A stretch of 64,000 bases of DNA, taken from assembly GCF_019801965.1 (NCBI RefSeq), contig NZ_JAHVIA010000009.1, forward strand, positions 142,056 through 206,055, given 5' to 3'. The DNA comes from Salipiger bermudensis. Lineage in GTDB: Bacteria; Pseudomonadota; Alphaproteobacteria; Rhodobacterales; Rhodobacteraceae. Positions 16,870 to 25,962 of this stretch are shown in pieces. Made by a program: the position numbers and the translations under genes. The notes beneath the pieces were generated by a model. That model saw nothing but the letters and a program-made list of their open reading frames with translations, searched no databases and was not told the DNA's origin. Numbering within the stretch: position 1 is the first letter of the stretch; the number at the start of each line of letters is the position of its first letter.

Positions 16870-17754
16870 ATGCAACCCGACCTGGAACTGGTCCATATCC
16901 GCAAGGGCGAAAGCTTCGCTGCCTGGATGCACGGCTACCCGTTCCGCACGGTGCGCTGGCACTATCATCCCGAGTACGAGATCCATCTCGTGGTGGACAC
17001 CCACGGCACCTTCTACATCGGCGACCACATCGGCGAGTTTGGCCCCGGCCAGCTCATCATGACCGGGCCGAACCTGCCGCAGAACTGGATTTCGGACATC
17101 GCGCCTGACGAGATCGTACCGGCGCGGTCCTTCGTGCTCCAGTTTCCGGAAGCGTTCATCGAGGATGCCGCCGCCGCGATGCCCGAGATGGACGCGATCC
17201 GCCCGCTGCTCGAGCGCAGCCACCGCGGGCTGCTGTTCAGCGCCGCCACCGCCGAGGCGGTCAAGCCGCTGATGACCGAGCTCTTCGAGGCCCGCGGCCT
17301 GCGCCGCCTGGCGCTGTTCTGGGACATTCTCGACCAGCTCGCCACTGCGCCCGAGCCCGAGGTCCTGGCCAGCCTCAGCTACGAGCTGGACCTCGACGCG
17401 CTCAAGGATGTCGGCGTGAACAAGGCGATCGCGCATCTGCGCGAGAACCTGACCGAGAACATCGACGAAAAGGACCTGGCCGAGATGGTCAATCAAAGCC
17501 CGAGTGCCTTTTCGCGCGCGTTCAAGCGGCATACTGGCTCGACCCTCGTGCGCTACAAGAACCAGCTTCGGGTGGATCTGGCCTGCCAGATGCTCCTGAC
17601 CCAACCGGAGGCCAAGGTGGCCGAGATCTGCTTTGATGTCGGCTTCTCCAACCTCTCGAACTTCAACCGACATTTCGTGCGGCTGAAGGGCATGTCGCCC
17701 TCGCAGTTCCGCGCGACATTCGCCGCCAACGGAGTGTTCTCCGAAGCGGACTGA
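16870..17754 (+). CDS. AraC family transcriptional regulator with cupin sensor domain
   Basis: A 294-residue regulator. The N-terminal cupin-like domain shows VRWHYHPEYEIHLVV and GEFGPGQLIMTGPNLPQNW, a sugar-sensing arrangement seen in AraC-family polyol regulators. The C-terminal double helix-turn-helix runs from about residue 185 and ends with VAEICFDVGFSNLSNFNRHF and GMSPSQFRAT, the AraC signature. GGAGGAGAG precedes the ATG. It stands directly upstream of, and in line with, the ribose-type importer and pentitol genes and probably activates them. Confidence 0.9.
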   Translation: MQPDLELVHIRKGESFAAWMHGYPFRTVRWHYHPEYEIHLVVDTHGTFYIGDHIGEFGPGQLIMTGPNLPQNWISDIAPDEIVPARSFVLQFPEAFIEDAAAAMPEMDAIRPLLERSHRGLLFSAATAEAVKPLMTELFEARGLRRLALFWDILDQLATAPEPEVLASLSYELDLDALKDVGVNKAIAHLRENLTENIDEKDLAEMVNQSPSAFSRAFKRHTGSTLVRYKNQLRVDLACQMLLTQPEAKVAEICFDVGFSNLSNFNRHFVRLKGMSPSQFRATFAANGVFSEAD

Positions 17755-17787
17755 TCCCCGGCGGACAATCAGAATTTCAGGAATTCG

Positions 17788-17804
17788 GACGGCGTGCTGC
17801 CGTC
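17788..17804 (+). promoter_or_regulatory. Small hairpin between araC-type gene and sugar-binding protein gene
   Basis: GACGGC (17788-17793) pairs with GCCGTC (17799-17804) around a 5-base loop in the 100-base leader of the binding-protein gene. With no T-run it is a weak terminator at best, or part of a regulator site. Confidence 0.3.
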
Positions 17805-17854
17805 TGGAAACGGGCAGGCCTTGCCTGTCACATTAAAACGGGAGGAACCCTTTG

Positions 17855-18769
17855 ATGAAACATCTGCTCGGAGCCGCATCCGCGGTCGCACTTTCCCTCG
17901 CCCTGGCCGTGCCAGCCACTGCCCAGGAGGACGGGCTGAAGATCGGCATGACCTTCCAGGAGATGAACAACCCCTATTTCGTCTCGATGCAGGAGGCCCT
18001 GATGGCCGCCGCCGAGGATCTCGGCGCCGAGGTCGTGGTGACCGATGCGGGCCATGACGTGGCCAAGCAGATCTCGGATGTCGAGGACATGCTGACCCAG
18101 GGCATCGACATTCTGCTGCTCAACCCGACTGACAGCGCCGGCATCGAGAGCGCCGTGCACATGGCCAAGGCGCAGGACGTCATCGTCGTCGCCGTGGATG
18201 CCAACGCGAACGGCCCGGTTGACACCTTCGTCGGCTCGAAGAACCGCGACGCCGGCTACCAGTCCTGCAAGTACCTGGCCGAGGCCATCGGTGGCGAGGG
18301 CGAGGTGGCGATCCTCGACGGCATCCCGGTGGTGCCGATCCTCGAGCGGGTCGAGGGCTGCAAGGCGGCGCTGGACGAGTTCGACGGCGTCACCCTCGTC
18401 GACACCCAGAACGGTCGTCAGGACCGCTCGGTGGCACTCGGCGTGGTCGAGAACATGATCCAGTCGCACCAGAATCTCGCCGGGATCTTCTCGGTCAACG
18501 ACGGTGGCGCGATGGGCGCGCTGGCCGCGATCCAGGGCTCCGGCCGCGACATCAAGCTGACCTCGGTCGACGGTGCCCCCGAAGCGGTGGCCGCGATCGC
18601 GGAAGGCGGTCCGTTCATCGAGACCACGGCCCAGTTCCCGCGGGATCAGGTGCGCGTCGGCCTCGCCATGGCGCTGGCGCAGAAGTGGGGCGCGCGCGTG
18701 GTGCCCTCCGAGGTGCCGATCGACGTGAGCGTGATCGACGCCGAGAACGCCGCCGACTTCAGCTGGTAA
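17855..18769 (+). CDS. Sugar/polyol ABC transporter substrate-binding protein, RbsB-like (pentitol island)
   Basis: A 304-residue periplasmic binding protein. The signal peptide [20 protein letters not shown] ends at PATAQ. The mature chain has [20 protein letters not shown], typical of ribose-type proteins, and [19 protein letters not shown] at the hinge. ATG 17855 has GGGAGGAA upstream. It heads the importer operon, and the downstream ribitol dehydrogenase-like and FGGY kinase genes suggest a pentitol ligand such as ribitol, xylitol or arabinitol. Confidence 0.92.
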   Translation: MKHLLGAASAVALSLALAVPATAQEDGLKIGMTFQEMNNPYFVSMQEALMAAAEDLGAEVVVTDAGHDVAKQISDVEDMLTQGIDILLLNPTDSAGIESAVHMAKAQDVIVVAVDANANGPVDTFVGSKNRDAGYQSCKYLAEAIGGEGEVAILDGIPVVPILERVEGCKAALDEFDGVTLVDTQNGRQDRSVALGVVENMIQSHQNLAGIFSVNDGGAMGALAAIQGSGRDIKLTSVDGAPEAVAAIAEGGPFIETTAQFPRDQVRVGLAMALAQKWGARVVPSEVPIDVSVIDAENAADFSW

Positions 18770-18778
18770 GCCGCTTTC

Positions 18779-18806
18779 CCGGCCATCCCCGCGCGGGGTT
18801 GGCCGG
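18779..18806 (+). promoter_or_regulatory. Intercistronic hairpin after the binding-protein gene
   Basis: CCGGCCA...TGGCCGG enclose an inner CCCC-GCGC-GGGG stem, giving a nearly continuous 12-base-pair hairpin 10 bases after the stop. A second hairpin (AGCCCC with GGGGCT, about 18811-18823) follows. No T-run is present. It probably protects the binding-protein mRNA or reduces read-through to the ATPase gene. Confidence 0.6.
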
Positions 18807-18849
18807 ACCAAGCCCCCGGGGCTTCCCCTCAGGACCAAGGACCGTTCCC

Positions 18850-20352
18850 ATGTTGCAACTGACCGGCATCAAGAAACGCTTCGGCACCATCCAGGTGCTG
18901 CACGGGGTCGACCTCGACGTGCGCGCCGGCGAGGTCCACGCGCTGCTGGGCGAGAACGGGGCCGGCAAGTCGACCCTGATGAAGATCCTCACCGGCATCC
19001 TGCAGCCCAGCGAGGGCACCATCACCATCGAGGGTGAGACCCGCCAATTCGCCGATTACGACGAGGCCATCGAGGCCGGAATCGGCATCGTGTTCCAGGA
19101 ATTCAGCCTCATCCCCTACCTGACGGCGGTCGAGAACATGTTCCTCGCCCGCGAGATCCGCGGCCCGTTCGGCCTGCTGGACCGCAAGGCCATGCGCAAG
19201 CGCGCCAGGGAGATCCTCGCCCGGCTCGAGGTCAACGTGCCGCTCGACGTGCCGATTGCCAAGCTCTCGGTGGCCGAGCAGCAGTTCGTCGAGATCGCCA
19301 AGGCGCTGTCGCTCAACGCGCGCATCCTCGTGCTGGACGAACCCACCGCCACGCTCACCCCATCGGAGGTCGAGCATCTCTTCAAGGTCATGCGCGAGCT
19401 GCGCAAGCAGGGCGTGGCCATCATCTTCATCTCGCACCACCTCGAGGAGATCTTCGAGATCTGCGACCGCATCACCGTGCTGCGCGACGGGGAATATGTC
19501 GGCGATTGCCTGGTATCCGAGACTGACAATGACCGGCTGGTCGAGATGATGGTCGGACGCCGGATCGAGAACAGCTTCCCCGAGAAGCCCGGCCCTCGCC
19601 CCGGAGCCAGGGTCATGCTCGAATGCGAGGAGGTGCAGCTGCGCAAGGGCGGGCCGATCTCCGATTTCGTGCTGCGCGAGGGCGAGATCCTCGGCTTTGC
19701 CGGGCTCGTGGGCTCCGGCCGCACCGAGACGGCGCTGGCCATGCTCGGCGCCTACCCGGCGGCCAGGTGCAAGGTCATGGTCGACGGCGAGGAGACCCGC
19801 TTCAAGGAGCCTGCAGAGGCGCTGGCCCACGGCATCGGCCTGCTGCCCGAAAGCCGCAAGGAACAGGGGCTGATCACCAGCTTCTCGATCCTGCAGAACA
19901 TCTCGCTCAACAATTACGGCAAGTACCGCAAGGGCCACTGGCTCATCGACCTCAAGAAAGAACGCCAGGACACCGAGACCGCCATGGGGCAGGTCCGGGT
20001 CAAGGCGCAGGGGCCGATGGCGCGGGTCGACACGCTGTCGGGAGGCAACCAGCAGAAGGTGGTCATCGCCCGCTGGCTGAACCACCAGATGAAGGTGCTG
20101 ATCTTCGACGAGCCCACGCGGGGCATCGACGTCGGCGCCAAGGCCGAGATCTACCAGCTGATGCGCGCGTTCACCGCGCAGGGCTACGCCATCATCATGA
20201 TTTCCTCGGAGCTGCCCGAAGTCATCGGCATGTCCGACCGGGTCTGCGTGTTTCGGCAGGGCGGCATCGTCGCCACCGTCGAGGGCGACGCGATCAATGC
20301 CGAGGAGATCATGACACACGCCACGACCGGGAGGGTTCGTCATGTCGCATAA
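18850..20352 (+). CDS. Sugar/polyol ABC transporter ATP-binding protein, RbsA-like (pentitol island)
   Basis: A 500-residue double ATPase. The first half has Walker [11 protein letters not shown] and Walker [13 protein letters not shown]; the second has [10 protein letters not shown], signature [10 protein letters not shown] and Walker [14 protein letters not shown]. Start ATG 18850 gives [12 protein letters not shown], the family-normal beginning; the frame is open further upstream but runs through the hairpin region. It powers the importer with the permease gene that overlaps its last 11 bases. Confidence 0.93.
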   Translation: MLQLTGIKKRFGTIQVLHGVDLDVRAGEVHALLGENGAGKSTLMKILTGILQPSEGTITIEGETRQFADYDEAIEAGIGIVFQEFSLIPYLTAVENMFLAREIRGPFGLLDRKAMRKRAREILARLEVNVPLDVPIAKLSVAEQQFVEIAKALSLNARILVLDEPTATLTPSEVEHLFKVMRELRKQGVAIIFISHHLEEIFEICDRITVLRDGEYVGDCLVSETDNDRLVEMMVGRRIENSFPEKPGPRPGARVMLECEEVQLRKGGPISDFVLREGEILGFAGLVGSGRTETALAMLGAYPAARCKVMVDGEETRFKEPAEALAHGIGLLPESRKEQGLITSFSILQNISLNNYGKYRKGHWLIDLKKERQDTETAMGQVRVKAQGPMARVDTLSGGNQQKVVIARWLNHQMKVLIFDEPTRGIDVGAKAEIYQLMRAFTAQGYAIIMISSELPEVIGMSDRVCVFRQGGIVATVEGDAINAEEIMTHATTGRVRHVA

Positions 20353-21322
20353 CGCAACAAACACCGCAGAGGACGGCAAGCAGGGTGGCGGGGTCAGCCT
20401 GCGCTGGGTGCTGCACTCGCCGCTGGCGCTGCCGCTGATCGGCCTGATCGTGGTGTCGATCCTGATGGGCTTCGCGTCCGAGAACTTCTTCTCGGTGGGC
20501 AATATCATGAACGTGCTGCGGCAGGTGTCCATCGTGGCGATCCTCGCCGTGGGCATGACCTTCGTGATCCTTACCGGCGGCATCGACCTGTCGGTCGGCG
20601 CGGTCATGGCGCTGTCGGGCACCATCGCGGCGGGGCTCATGGTCAACATGGGGCTGTCCGGGTGGGTCGGCCTGCTGGCGGGGCTCGGGGTCGGTGTCGG
20701 GCTCGGCATCTTCAACGGGGTCATGGTGGCCTGGGGCCGGATGCCCGCCATCATCGTGACGCTGGCGACCATGGGCATCGCCCGCGGCCTCGGGCTGCTC
20801 TACTCGGGCGGCTACCCGATCTCGGGCATCCCGTCGTGGATCTCGTGGTTCGGCATCGGCCGCATCGGCATCGTGCCGGTGCCCGTCATCGCGATGGTCA
20901 TCATCTACGCCCTCGCCTGGGTTCTGCTTCAGCGCACCCCCTTCGGGCGTCACGTCTACGCCATCGGCGGAAACGAGCTGGCGGCCAAGCTCTCCGGCGT
21001 GAAGACCCAGATGGTCAAGCTCACGGTCTACGCGATCTCGGGCCTGACCTCGGCCTTCGCCGCGCTGATCCTCACCGGACGCCTGATGTCCGGCCAGCCC
21101 AATGCCGGGGTCGGCTTCGAGCTCGACGCCATCGCGGCGGTCGTGCTGGGCGGCACCGCCATCGCCGGAGGGCGCGGGCTGATCCTCGGCACGCTGATCG
21201 GCGCGGTGCTCCTGGGCATCCTCAACAACGGTCTGAACCTCATGGGGATCAACCCGTACCTTCAGGACGTCATCAAGGGCCTGATCATCCTGCTCGCCAT
21301 CTACATCGGCCGCGAATGGTGA
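20342..21322 (+). CDS. Sugar/polyol ABC transporter permease, RbsC-like (pentitol island)
   Basis: A 326-residue inner-membrane permease with about eight to ten helices. Family landmarks are [20 protein letters not shown] (residues about 60-80), [18 protein letters not shown] and [19 protein letters not shown]. It is coupled to the ATPase gene by an 11-base overlap. The pentitol enzymes follow without a strong terminator, so one transcript probably carries importer and enzymes. Confidence 0.92.
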   Translation: MSHNATNTAEDGKQGGGVSLRWVLHSPLALPLIGLIVVSILMGFASENFFSVGNIMNVLRQVSIVAILAVGMTFVILTGGIDLSVGAVMALSGTIAAGLMVNMGLSGWVGLLAGLGVGVGLGIFNGVMVAWGRMPAIIVTLATMGIARGLGLLYSGGYPISGIPSWISWFGIGRIGIVPVPVIAMVIIYALAWVLLQRTPFGRHVYAIGGNELAAKLSGVKTQMVKLTVYAISGLTSAFAALILTGRLMSGQPNAGVGFELDAIAAVVLGGTAIAGGRGLILGTLIGAVLLGILNNGLNLMGINPYLQDVIKGLIILLAIYIGREW

Positions 21323-21377
21323 CGGGCCGCAGGGCCCTCACCTCCGCCGTCCCCGCACCTACCAAGGAGAGACAGAC

Positions 21378-22109
21378 ATGTCTGAGAAGCTGAACGGCAA
21401 GGTCGCCGTCGTCACCGGCGCGGCCTCGGGCATCGGCCTTGCCGCCACCGAGATGCTGCTGCAGAACGGCTGCACCGTGGTCATGACCGACCGCAACGAG
21501 GCGGCCCTCGCCGAGCTGACCGCCCGATACGGCGACAAGGCCGTGGCGCAGGTGACAGACCTCCTGGACCCGCAGAGCTGCGACGCCATGGTCCCCGAGA
21601 TCCTCGCCAAGACCGGGCAGATCGACATCCTCTACTGCAACGCGGGCAGCTATATCGGCGGTGACCTGTGGGAGAGCGATCCGGCCACCATCGACCGGAT
21701 GCTGAACCTCAACGTCAACGCGGTGATGAAGAACATTCACGCCGTGCTGCCCCACATGATGGAGCGCCGGACCGGCGACATCGTGGTGACGAACTCCATC
21801 GCCGGGCATTACCCGGCCTACTGGGAGCCGGTCTATTCCGCCTCGAAATGGGCAATCACCAGCTTCATGCAGGGCGTTCGCCGGCAGATGATCCCCTACG
21901 GCGTGAAGGTGGCGCAGGTCTCGCCCGGGCCCGTGGTCTCGGCGCTGCTGGCCGACTGGCCGGAAGAAAACCTGCGCAAGGCCAAGGAAGCCGGCGCGCT
22001 CATGGACCCGGAGGAGGTCGCCGACGCGCTGGAATACATGCTCACCCGCAAGCGGCAGGTGACGGTGCGCGACCTGATCGTGATGCCGTCGGCCTTCGAG
22101 CGGATGTGA
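21378..22109 (+). CDS. SDR family oxidoreductase, ribitol 2-dehydrogenase-like
   Basis: A 243-residue short-chain dehydrogenase. It has the cofactor motif VVTGAASGIGLAA, the NAG motif as CNAGSYIGG, the active-site Ser in VTNSIAGHYP and the YxxxK catalytic pair in EPVYSASKWAI. The central part (DLLDPQ, RMLNLNVNA, LPHMMERRTGDIV) and the C-terminal DWPEENLRKAKEAGALMDPE resemble rhizobial RbtD, which oxidises ribitol to D-ribulose with NAD. The FGGY kinase next door would phosphorylate the ribulose. GGAGAGACAG precedes the ATG. Assignment to ribitol rather than another pentitol rests on remembered family similarity. Confidence 0.8.
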   Translation: MSEKLNGKVAVVTGAASGIGLAATEMLLQNGCTVVMTDRNEAALAELTARYGDKAVAQVTDLLDPQSCDAMVPEILAKTGQIDILYCNAGSYIGGDLWESDPATIDRMLNLNVNAVMKNIHAVLPHMMERRTGDIVVTNSIAGHYPAYWEPVYSASKWAITSFMQGVRRQMIPYGVKVAQVSPGPVVSALLADWPEENLRKAKEAGALMDPEEVADALEYMLTRKRQVTVRDLIVMPSAFERM

Positions 22110-22182
22110 GCAAGCGCGGCGGCGCCCGTCCTCCCATGGGGGCCGCCGCATCAGCTCTTCACCGGGCACCGGAAGGGAAGGA

Positions 22183-23811
22183 ATGACCATGACGGATCTC
22201 TTCATCGGCGTCGATGTGGGCACTGGCTCGGCACGGGCGGGCGTCTTCGACCGCGACGGCGCGCTTCTGGCCACCGCCAAGCGCGAAATCGCCATGCACC
22301 GCGACGACGCCGGCCTCGTCGAGCAGAGCTCGGCGCAGGTCTGGGACGCGGTCTGCGCCTCGGTGCAGGAGGCAGCCGCGGGTTTCGACGCGGCGCGGGT
22401 GAAGGGCATCGGCTTCGACGCCACCTGTTCGCTGGTTGTGATGGGGCCGGAGGGGGGGCTGCCGGTCAGCGACGACGCCGCGCCCGAACGCGATATCATC
22501 GTCTGGATGGACCATCGCGCGACGGATCAGGCGGCGCGCATCAACGCGGGCTCCCACGGCGTCCTGAAATATGTCGGCGGGCGGATTTCGCCCGAGATGC
22601 AGACACCGAAGCTGCTGTGGCTCAAGGAGACCAGGCCCGAGACCTACGCGGCGGCGGAGCAGTTCTTCGACCTGACCGATTTCCTGACCTGGAAAGCCAG
22701 CGGAGCGCTTGACCGCTCGTCCTGCACGCTGACCTGCAAATGGACCTACCTGGCCCACGAGGGGCGCTTCGACCCCGCCTATTTTCATGCCATCGGGCTT
22801 GGCGATCTCGCAGAGCAGGGCTTTGCCCGGATCGGGGCGTCGGTGGTGACCCCCGGCACGGCGCTCGGGCAGGGGCTGACCGGGGCAGCGGCTCGGCAGA
22901 TGGGGCTGCGGCCCGGCACCTCCGTGGCGGCGGGGCTGATAGATGCGCACGCGGGCGGCATCGCCACGGTCGCCGCCGAGGGCGGGGGAGGCGAGGCGAC
23001 AGCATGCCTCGGCTACGTCTTCGGCACCTCGTCCTGCACCATGACCACGACCGCCGAGCCGGCCTTCGTGCCCGGGGTCTGGGGGCCCTATTATTCCGCG
23101 ATGGTCCCGGGCATGTGGCTCAACGAAGGCGGGCAAAGTGCCGCCGGGGCCGCGCTCGCGCATCTCGTGACGCTGCATCCCGCCCATGCCGATGCAGATC
23201 GGATGGCGCGCGCCGAGGGCAAGGGGCTGATGACCTTTCTCGCCGACCGCGCGCTGGCGCTTGGTGGCGACGCAGGGGGCGCGCTGCGCTTGGCTGACGA
23301 TCTGCACGTTGTGCCCGAGTTTCTCGGCAACCGCGCGCCGTTTGCCGACCCCGAGGCGCGCGCGATCATCGTGGGGCAGGGCATGGAGCAGGGCGTTGAC
23401 GCGCTCGTGGCGCTCTATGTCGCGGGGCTGTGCGGGCTGTGCTACGGGCTGCGGCAGATCATCGAGACGCAGGACGCCAACGGCGCGCCGACGCTGACGA
23501 TCTCGGTCTCGGGCGGTGCCGGGGCGCATGCGCTCACGCGGCAGATGCTGGCCGATGCGACCGGCCGCGTGGTTGAGATCATCGCCTGCACGGAGCCGGT
23601 TCTGCTGGGCTCGGCAATGCTGGGTGCCGTGGCCGCCGGCGGCTTTGACGACCTGCCCACCGCCATGACCGCCATGTCGCGCGTCGCGACCCGCTCCACC
23701 CCCTCGGGAGGGCGGACCGCAACGCTGCACGGCGCGCGCTACGACACGTTCCTCGCCTTCCAGACGCTCGCGCGGGAGAGCCGCGCGCGGATGGCGGCGC
23801 TCACCGAATAG
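22183..23811 (+). CDS. FGGY family carbohydrate kinase, D-ribulokinase-like
   Basis: A 542-residue sugar kinase. The N-terminal phosphate loop is IGVDVGTGSARAGVFDRDG. The substrate region has DIIVWMDHRATDQAARIN and GGRISPEMQTPKLLWLKE, as in the FGGY/ribulokinase branch, and the C-terminal ATP site includes TISVSGGAGAHALTRQMLAD. These features fit D-ribulokinase rather than xylulokinase. It would convert the ketose made by the preceding SDR to ribulose 5-phosphate. Full length and intact, unlike the decayed FGGY gene at 16240-16618. Confidence 0.88.
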   Translation: MTMTDLFIGVDVGTGSARAGVFDRDGALLATAKREIAMHRDDAGLVEQSSAQVWDAVCASVQEAAAGFDAARVKGIGFDATCSLVVMGPEGGLPVSDDAAPERDIIVWMDHRATDQAARINAGSHGVLKYVGGRISPEMQTPKLLWLKETRPETYAAAEQFFDLTDFLTWKASGALDRSSCTLTCKWTYLAHEGRFDPAYFHAIGLGDLAEQGFARIGASVVTPGTALGQGLTGAAARQMGLRPGTSVAAGLIDAHAGGIATVAAEGGGGEATACLGYVFGTSSCTMTTTAEPAFVPGVWGPYYSAMVPGMWLNEGGQSAAGAALAHLVTLHPAHADADRMARAEGKGLMTFLADRALALGGDAGGALRLADDLHVVPEFLGNRAPFADPEARAIIVGQGMEQGVDALVALYVAGLCGLCYGLRQIIETQDANGAPTLTISVSGGAGAHALTRQMLADATGRVVEIIACTEPVLLGSAMLGAVAAGGFDDLPTAMTAMSRVATRSTPSGGRTATLHGARYDTFLAFQTLARESRARMAALTE

Positions 23812-23838
23812 AGACGCAAACACAAGGACAGAACCGCG

Positions 23839-24564
23839 ATGGATTTCACTGGCAAGACCGTCATCATCACTGGCGCGGGCAAGGGCATCGGGCACGCCTG
23901 CGCGCGTGTCATGGCCGCACGTGGCGCCGATGTCGTTGCGATCACCCGCACCCAGGCCGACCTCGACAGCCTCGCGTCCGAGATCGGCTGCGCCACCGTG
24001 CAGGCCGACCTCGGCGATGCCGCCGCGACGCGCGCCGCGATGGCCCAGGCCGGACCTGCGGAGCTGCTGATCAACAGCGCGGGCATCAACGTACTCGAGT
24101 CGAGTTTCGAGATGACCGAGGCGGGCTACGAGGCGGTCATGGGGATCAACCTGCGCGCCGCGCTGATCACCTGCCAGGAGTTCGCCCGCAAGCGGGTCGA
24201 CGCGGGCGGCGGAGGGGCCATCGTCAACATCACCTCGATCGCGGGGCATCGCGGCTTTGCCGAACATCTCTGCTACGCCGCCTCCAAAGCGGGGCTGGAA
24301 GGCGCGAGCCGGGTCATGGCCAAGGAGTTCGGTCCGCATGGCATTCGGGTCAATTGCGTCGCGCCCACGATCACCCTCACCGAGCTTGCGGCCGAAGCCT
24401 GGTCCGATCCGGTCAAGTCGCAGCCGATGATGGTGCGCCACCCGATGGCGCGGTTCGCCGAGGCAGACGAGGTGGCCGAGACGATCGCCATGATGCTCTC
24501 GGACGACGCGAAGATGATGACCGGCGCGGTGGTGCCTGTTGATGGCGGCTTCCTCGCGGTCTGA
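23839..24564 (+). CDS. SDR family oxidoreductase, L-xylulose (dicarbonyl) reductase-like
   Basis: A 241-residue short-chain dehydrogenase. TVIITGAGKGIGHACARV binds the cofactor, TRTQADLDSL and QADLGD fit the NADP-type DCXR family, the active-site Ser is in VNITSIAGHRG, Tyr-Lys are in CYAASKAG, and AEAWSDPVKSQPMM matches the TWSDP-type loop of animal L-xylulose reductase. It may interconvert a pentitol (xylitol or arabinitol) and its ketose, adding a second entry to the pentitol route. It is the last gene of the operon. Substrate is inferred from similarity and context. Confidence 0.8.
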   Translation: MDFTGKTVIITGAGKGIGHACARVMAARGADVVAITRTQADLDSLASEIGCATVQADLGDAAATRAAMAQAGPAELLINSAGINVLESSFEMTEAGYEAVMGINLRAALITCQEFARKRVDAGGGGAIVNITSIAGHRGFAEHLCYAASKAGLEGASRVMAKEFGPHGIRVNCVAPTITLTELAAEAWSDPVKSQPMMVRHPMARFAEADEVAETIAMMLSDDAKMMTGAVVPVDGGFLAV

Positions 24565-24767
24565 TCGCTGAGGGAGAGCGTGACGGTCTTTGCGGGCATC
24601 GCCGACATGGCCGAGATCCGCCAAATCGTGGTGCTCGGGCCTCTTGGCGGGGTCAGCTGAGATCACTGTCGTGTTTGGTCGGCGACTTTGTCAGCCCTCC
24701 GCCAGCTCAGTGCGAACGGCCCCCGCGGACGCTTTTGACCGCCGGCAGGGCTATGCTGCAGACATGA
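24565..24767. other. Gap after the pentitol operon
   Basis: No supportable gene and no clear terminator. The decayed scpB-like sequence begins at its right edge. Confidence 0.4.
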
Positions 24768-25035
24768 CAGCCTGATGCGGCGCGCTTGGTCTTGGTTCTC
24801 CCCGGTGAGAAGAGCTTGGCAATTTCGCTGCAAGAGATTTTCGGCGAGGGGAATTGCCGCCAGCTGACCGGGCGGCTGCACGGATCCGGACTGATGGGGT
24901 CAGATCCCCGCAGCCGCCGTTGCGGGGTGCCTTATGCCTAGCTGAGCACCGATCGGCGTCTCGTGGCCTTCGGCTTCGAGACGCTGCACGATGTTCCGGA
25001 TCACGAGCCGATGGAAGCTGCCGGCAGGGGCCGAG
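24768..25035 (+). pseudogene. scpB-like (SMC-Scp complex subunit B) C-terminal remnant
   Basis: One frame reads SLAISLQEIFGEGNCRQLTG, then GLMGSDPRSRRCGVPYA, a TAG stop near 24941, and continues in the same frame with LSTDRRLVAFGFETLHDVPD and HEPMEAAG. This matches the second winged-helix of ScpB: an (E/I)FGKE...R-IG-LR segment, then GPRSP-PGAPY-YVTT, then FL--FG--TLRDLPD. An in-frame stop and the missing N-terminal half mark it as a fossil, and no scpA is nearby. Recognition is by eye and the N-terminal boundary is uncertain. The rest of the gap to 25207 shows nothing recognisable. Confidence 0.55.
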
Positions 25036-25207
25036 GCGATAGCTGGGCATGGGTGCCGCTGCGTTCGGCCGGCGCAGGGTGTTGACGCGGGTCACACGCC
25101 GGATCGTCAGGGATTTCCGTGTCCGGTGCCGTTTTCTTGGGCATGCCGGGGGGCTGACGGTCTTCCCTTGCAGGAGAGCGTACGCCACACTTGACAGAAT
25201 CATAAAA

Positions 25208-25225
25208 ACAAACCGACCTGTTTGT
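25208..25225. promoter_or_regulatory. TetR-type operator upstream of tetR-type gene
   Basis: ACAAACCGACCTGTTTGT has perfect 6-base arms (ACAAAC, GTTTGT) and ends 13 bases before the TetR start codon, overlapping the expected promoter and ribosome-binding region. It is probably the autoregulatory site. Confidence 0.6.
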
Positions 25226-25238
25226 ATATGGAGGCAAC

Positions 25239-25859
25239 ATGACCGTGACCACACGCAGAACCCAGGATCAGCGCAGCGCCAAGACCCGGAGGCTGTTGCT
25301 CGATGCGACGATCCAGTCGCTGATGGAGGTTGGCTATGCCAACACCAGCACCGCAGGGATCGCGAAGCGGGCAGGGGTCTCGCGCGGGGCGCAGACCCAT
25401 CATTATCCCGGCAAGATGGACCTCATTGTCGCGGCCACCGAAGAGATGTTCGCGAATTTCGCCACCGGCCTCGAAACCCTCGCCGGCGAGCTGCGGGCCG
25501 GGCGGCTGAGCTATGATGCCTTCTTCGATGCGATCTGGGACGGCGTTGTGAACGGCGACTGGTTCTATTCCTCGCTCGAGATCATCGTTGCCGCCCGCGG
25601 CGATGACGAGCTGCGTCGCCAGCTCGCGCCTCTGATCCTCGACCTGCACGAGCGCTTCGAGGCCACGTGGTCGCGCACCTTCGTGGCGGTCGATCCCGCC
25701 GTGGTGTCGTCGCGGGTCGCGCTGAACCTCGCGATGAACGTCTTCCGCGGCATGGCGGTGCAGGCGGTTCTGCGCCGGGACGAAGCCTATTTCCTCGAGA
25801 TGCTCGCGGCGCTGAAGGCGGTGATCGCGGTGCACGTCCGACCGGCGGAAAACGGCTGA
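25239..25859 (+). CDS. TetR/AcrR family transcriptional regulator
   Basis: A 206-residue regulator. The N-terminal TetR helix-turn-helix is LLDATIQSLMEVGYANTSTAGIAKRAGVSRGAQTHHY-like (about residues 20-60), with the typical G-A-x-x-x-H-Y after the recognition helix. The ligand-binding helical domain follows. ATG 25239 has TGGAGG upstream. It is transcribed in the same direction as the HAAT importer that starts 103 bases on; related sequences before and after the gene suggest that it represses itself and that importer. The ligand is unknown. Confidence 0.9.
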   Translation: MTVTTRRTQDQRSAKTRRLLLDATIQSLMEVGYANTSTAGIAKRAGVSRGAQTHHYPGKMDLIVAATEEMFANFATGLETLAGELRAGRLSYDAFFDAIWDGVVNGDWFYSSLEIIVAARGDDELRRQLAPLILDLHERFEATWSRTFVAVDPAVVSSRVALNLAMNVFRGMAVQAVLRRDEAYFLEMLAALKAVIAVHVRPAENG

Positions 25860-25866
25860 GACAAAA

Positions 25867-25890
25867 ACAAACAAGCCAGTCGGTTTTATT
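25867..25890. promoter_or_regulatory. Second TetR-type operator candidate, upstream of HAAT importer
   Basis: The stretch ACAAACAAGCCAGTCGGTTT, read on the opposite strand, contains AAACCGACTGG followed by TTGTTTGT. It shares AACCGAC and TGTTTGT with the site at 25208-25225. It lies between tetR and the binding-protein gene, where a repressor of the importer would act. Symmetry is weaker than in the first copy. Confidence 0.5.
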
Positions 25891-25962
25891 TATACGGGCA
25901 TATCCTGCCCCAATGCGGCGTCAGATCGCACCACCCCAACTGAGATCCAACAGGAGACCACG

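Noticed and set aside
22159..24666. An 835-codon minus-strand frame opposite the FGGY kinase and DCXR-like SDR
   Set aside because: Same cause: antisense shadow of two well-supported genes, with low-complexity composition.
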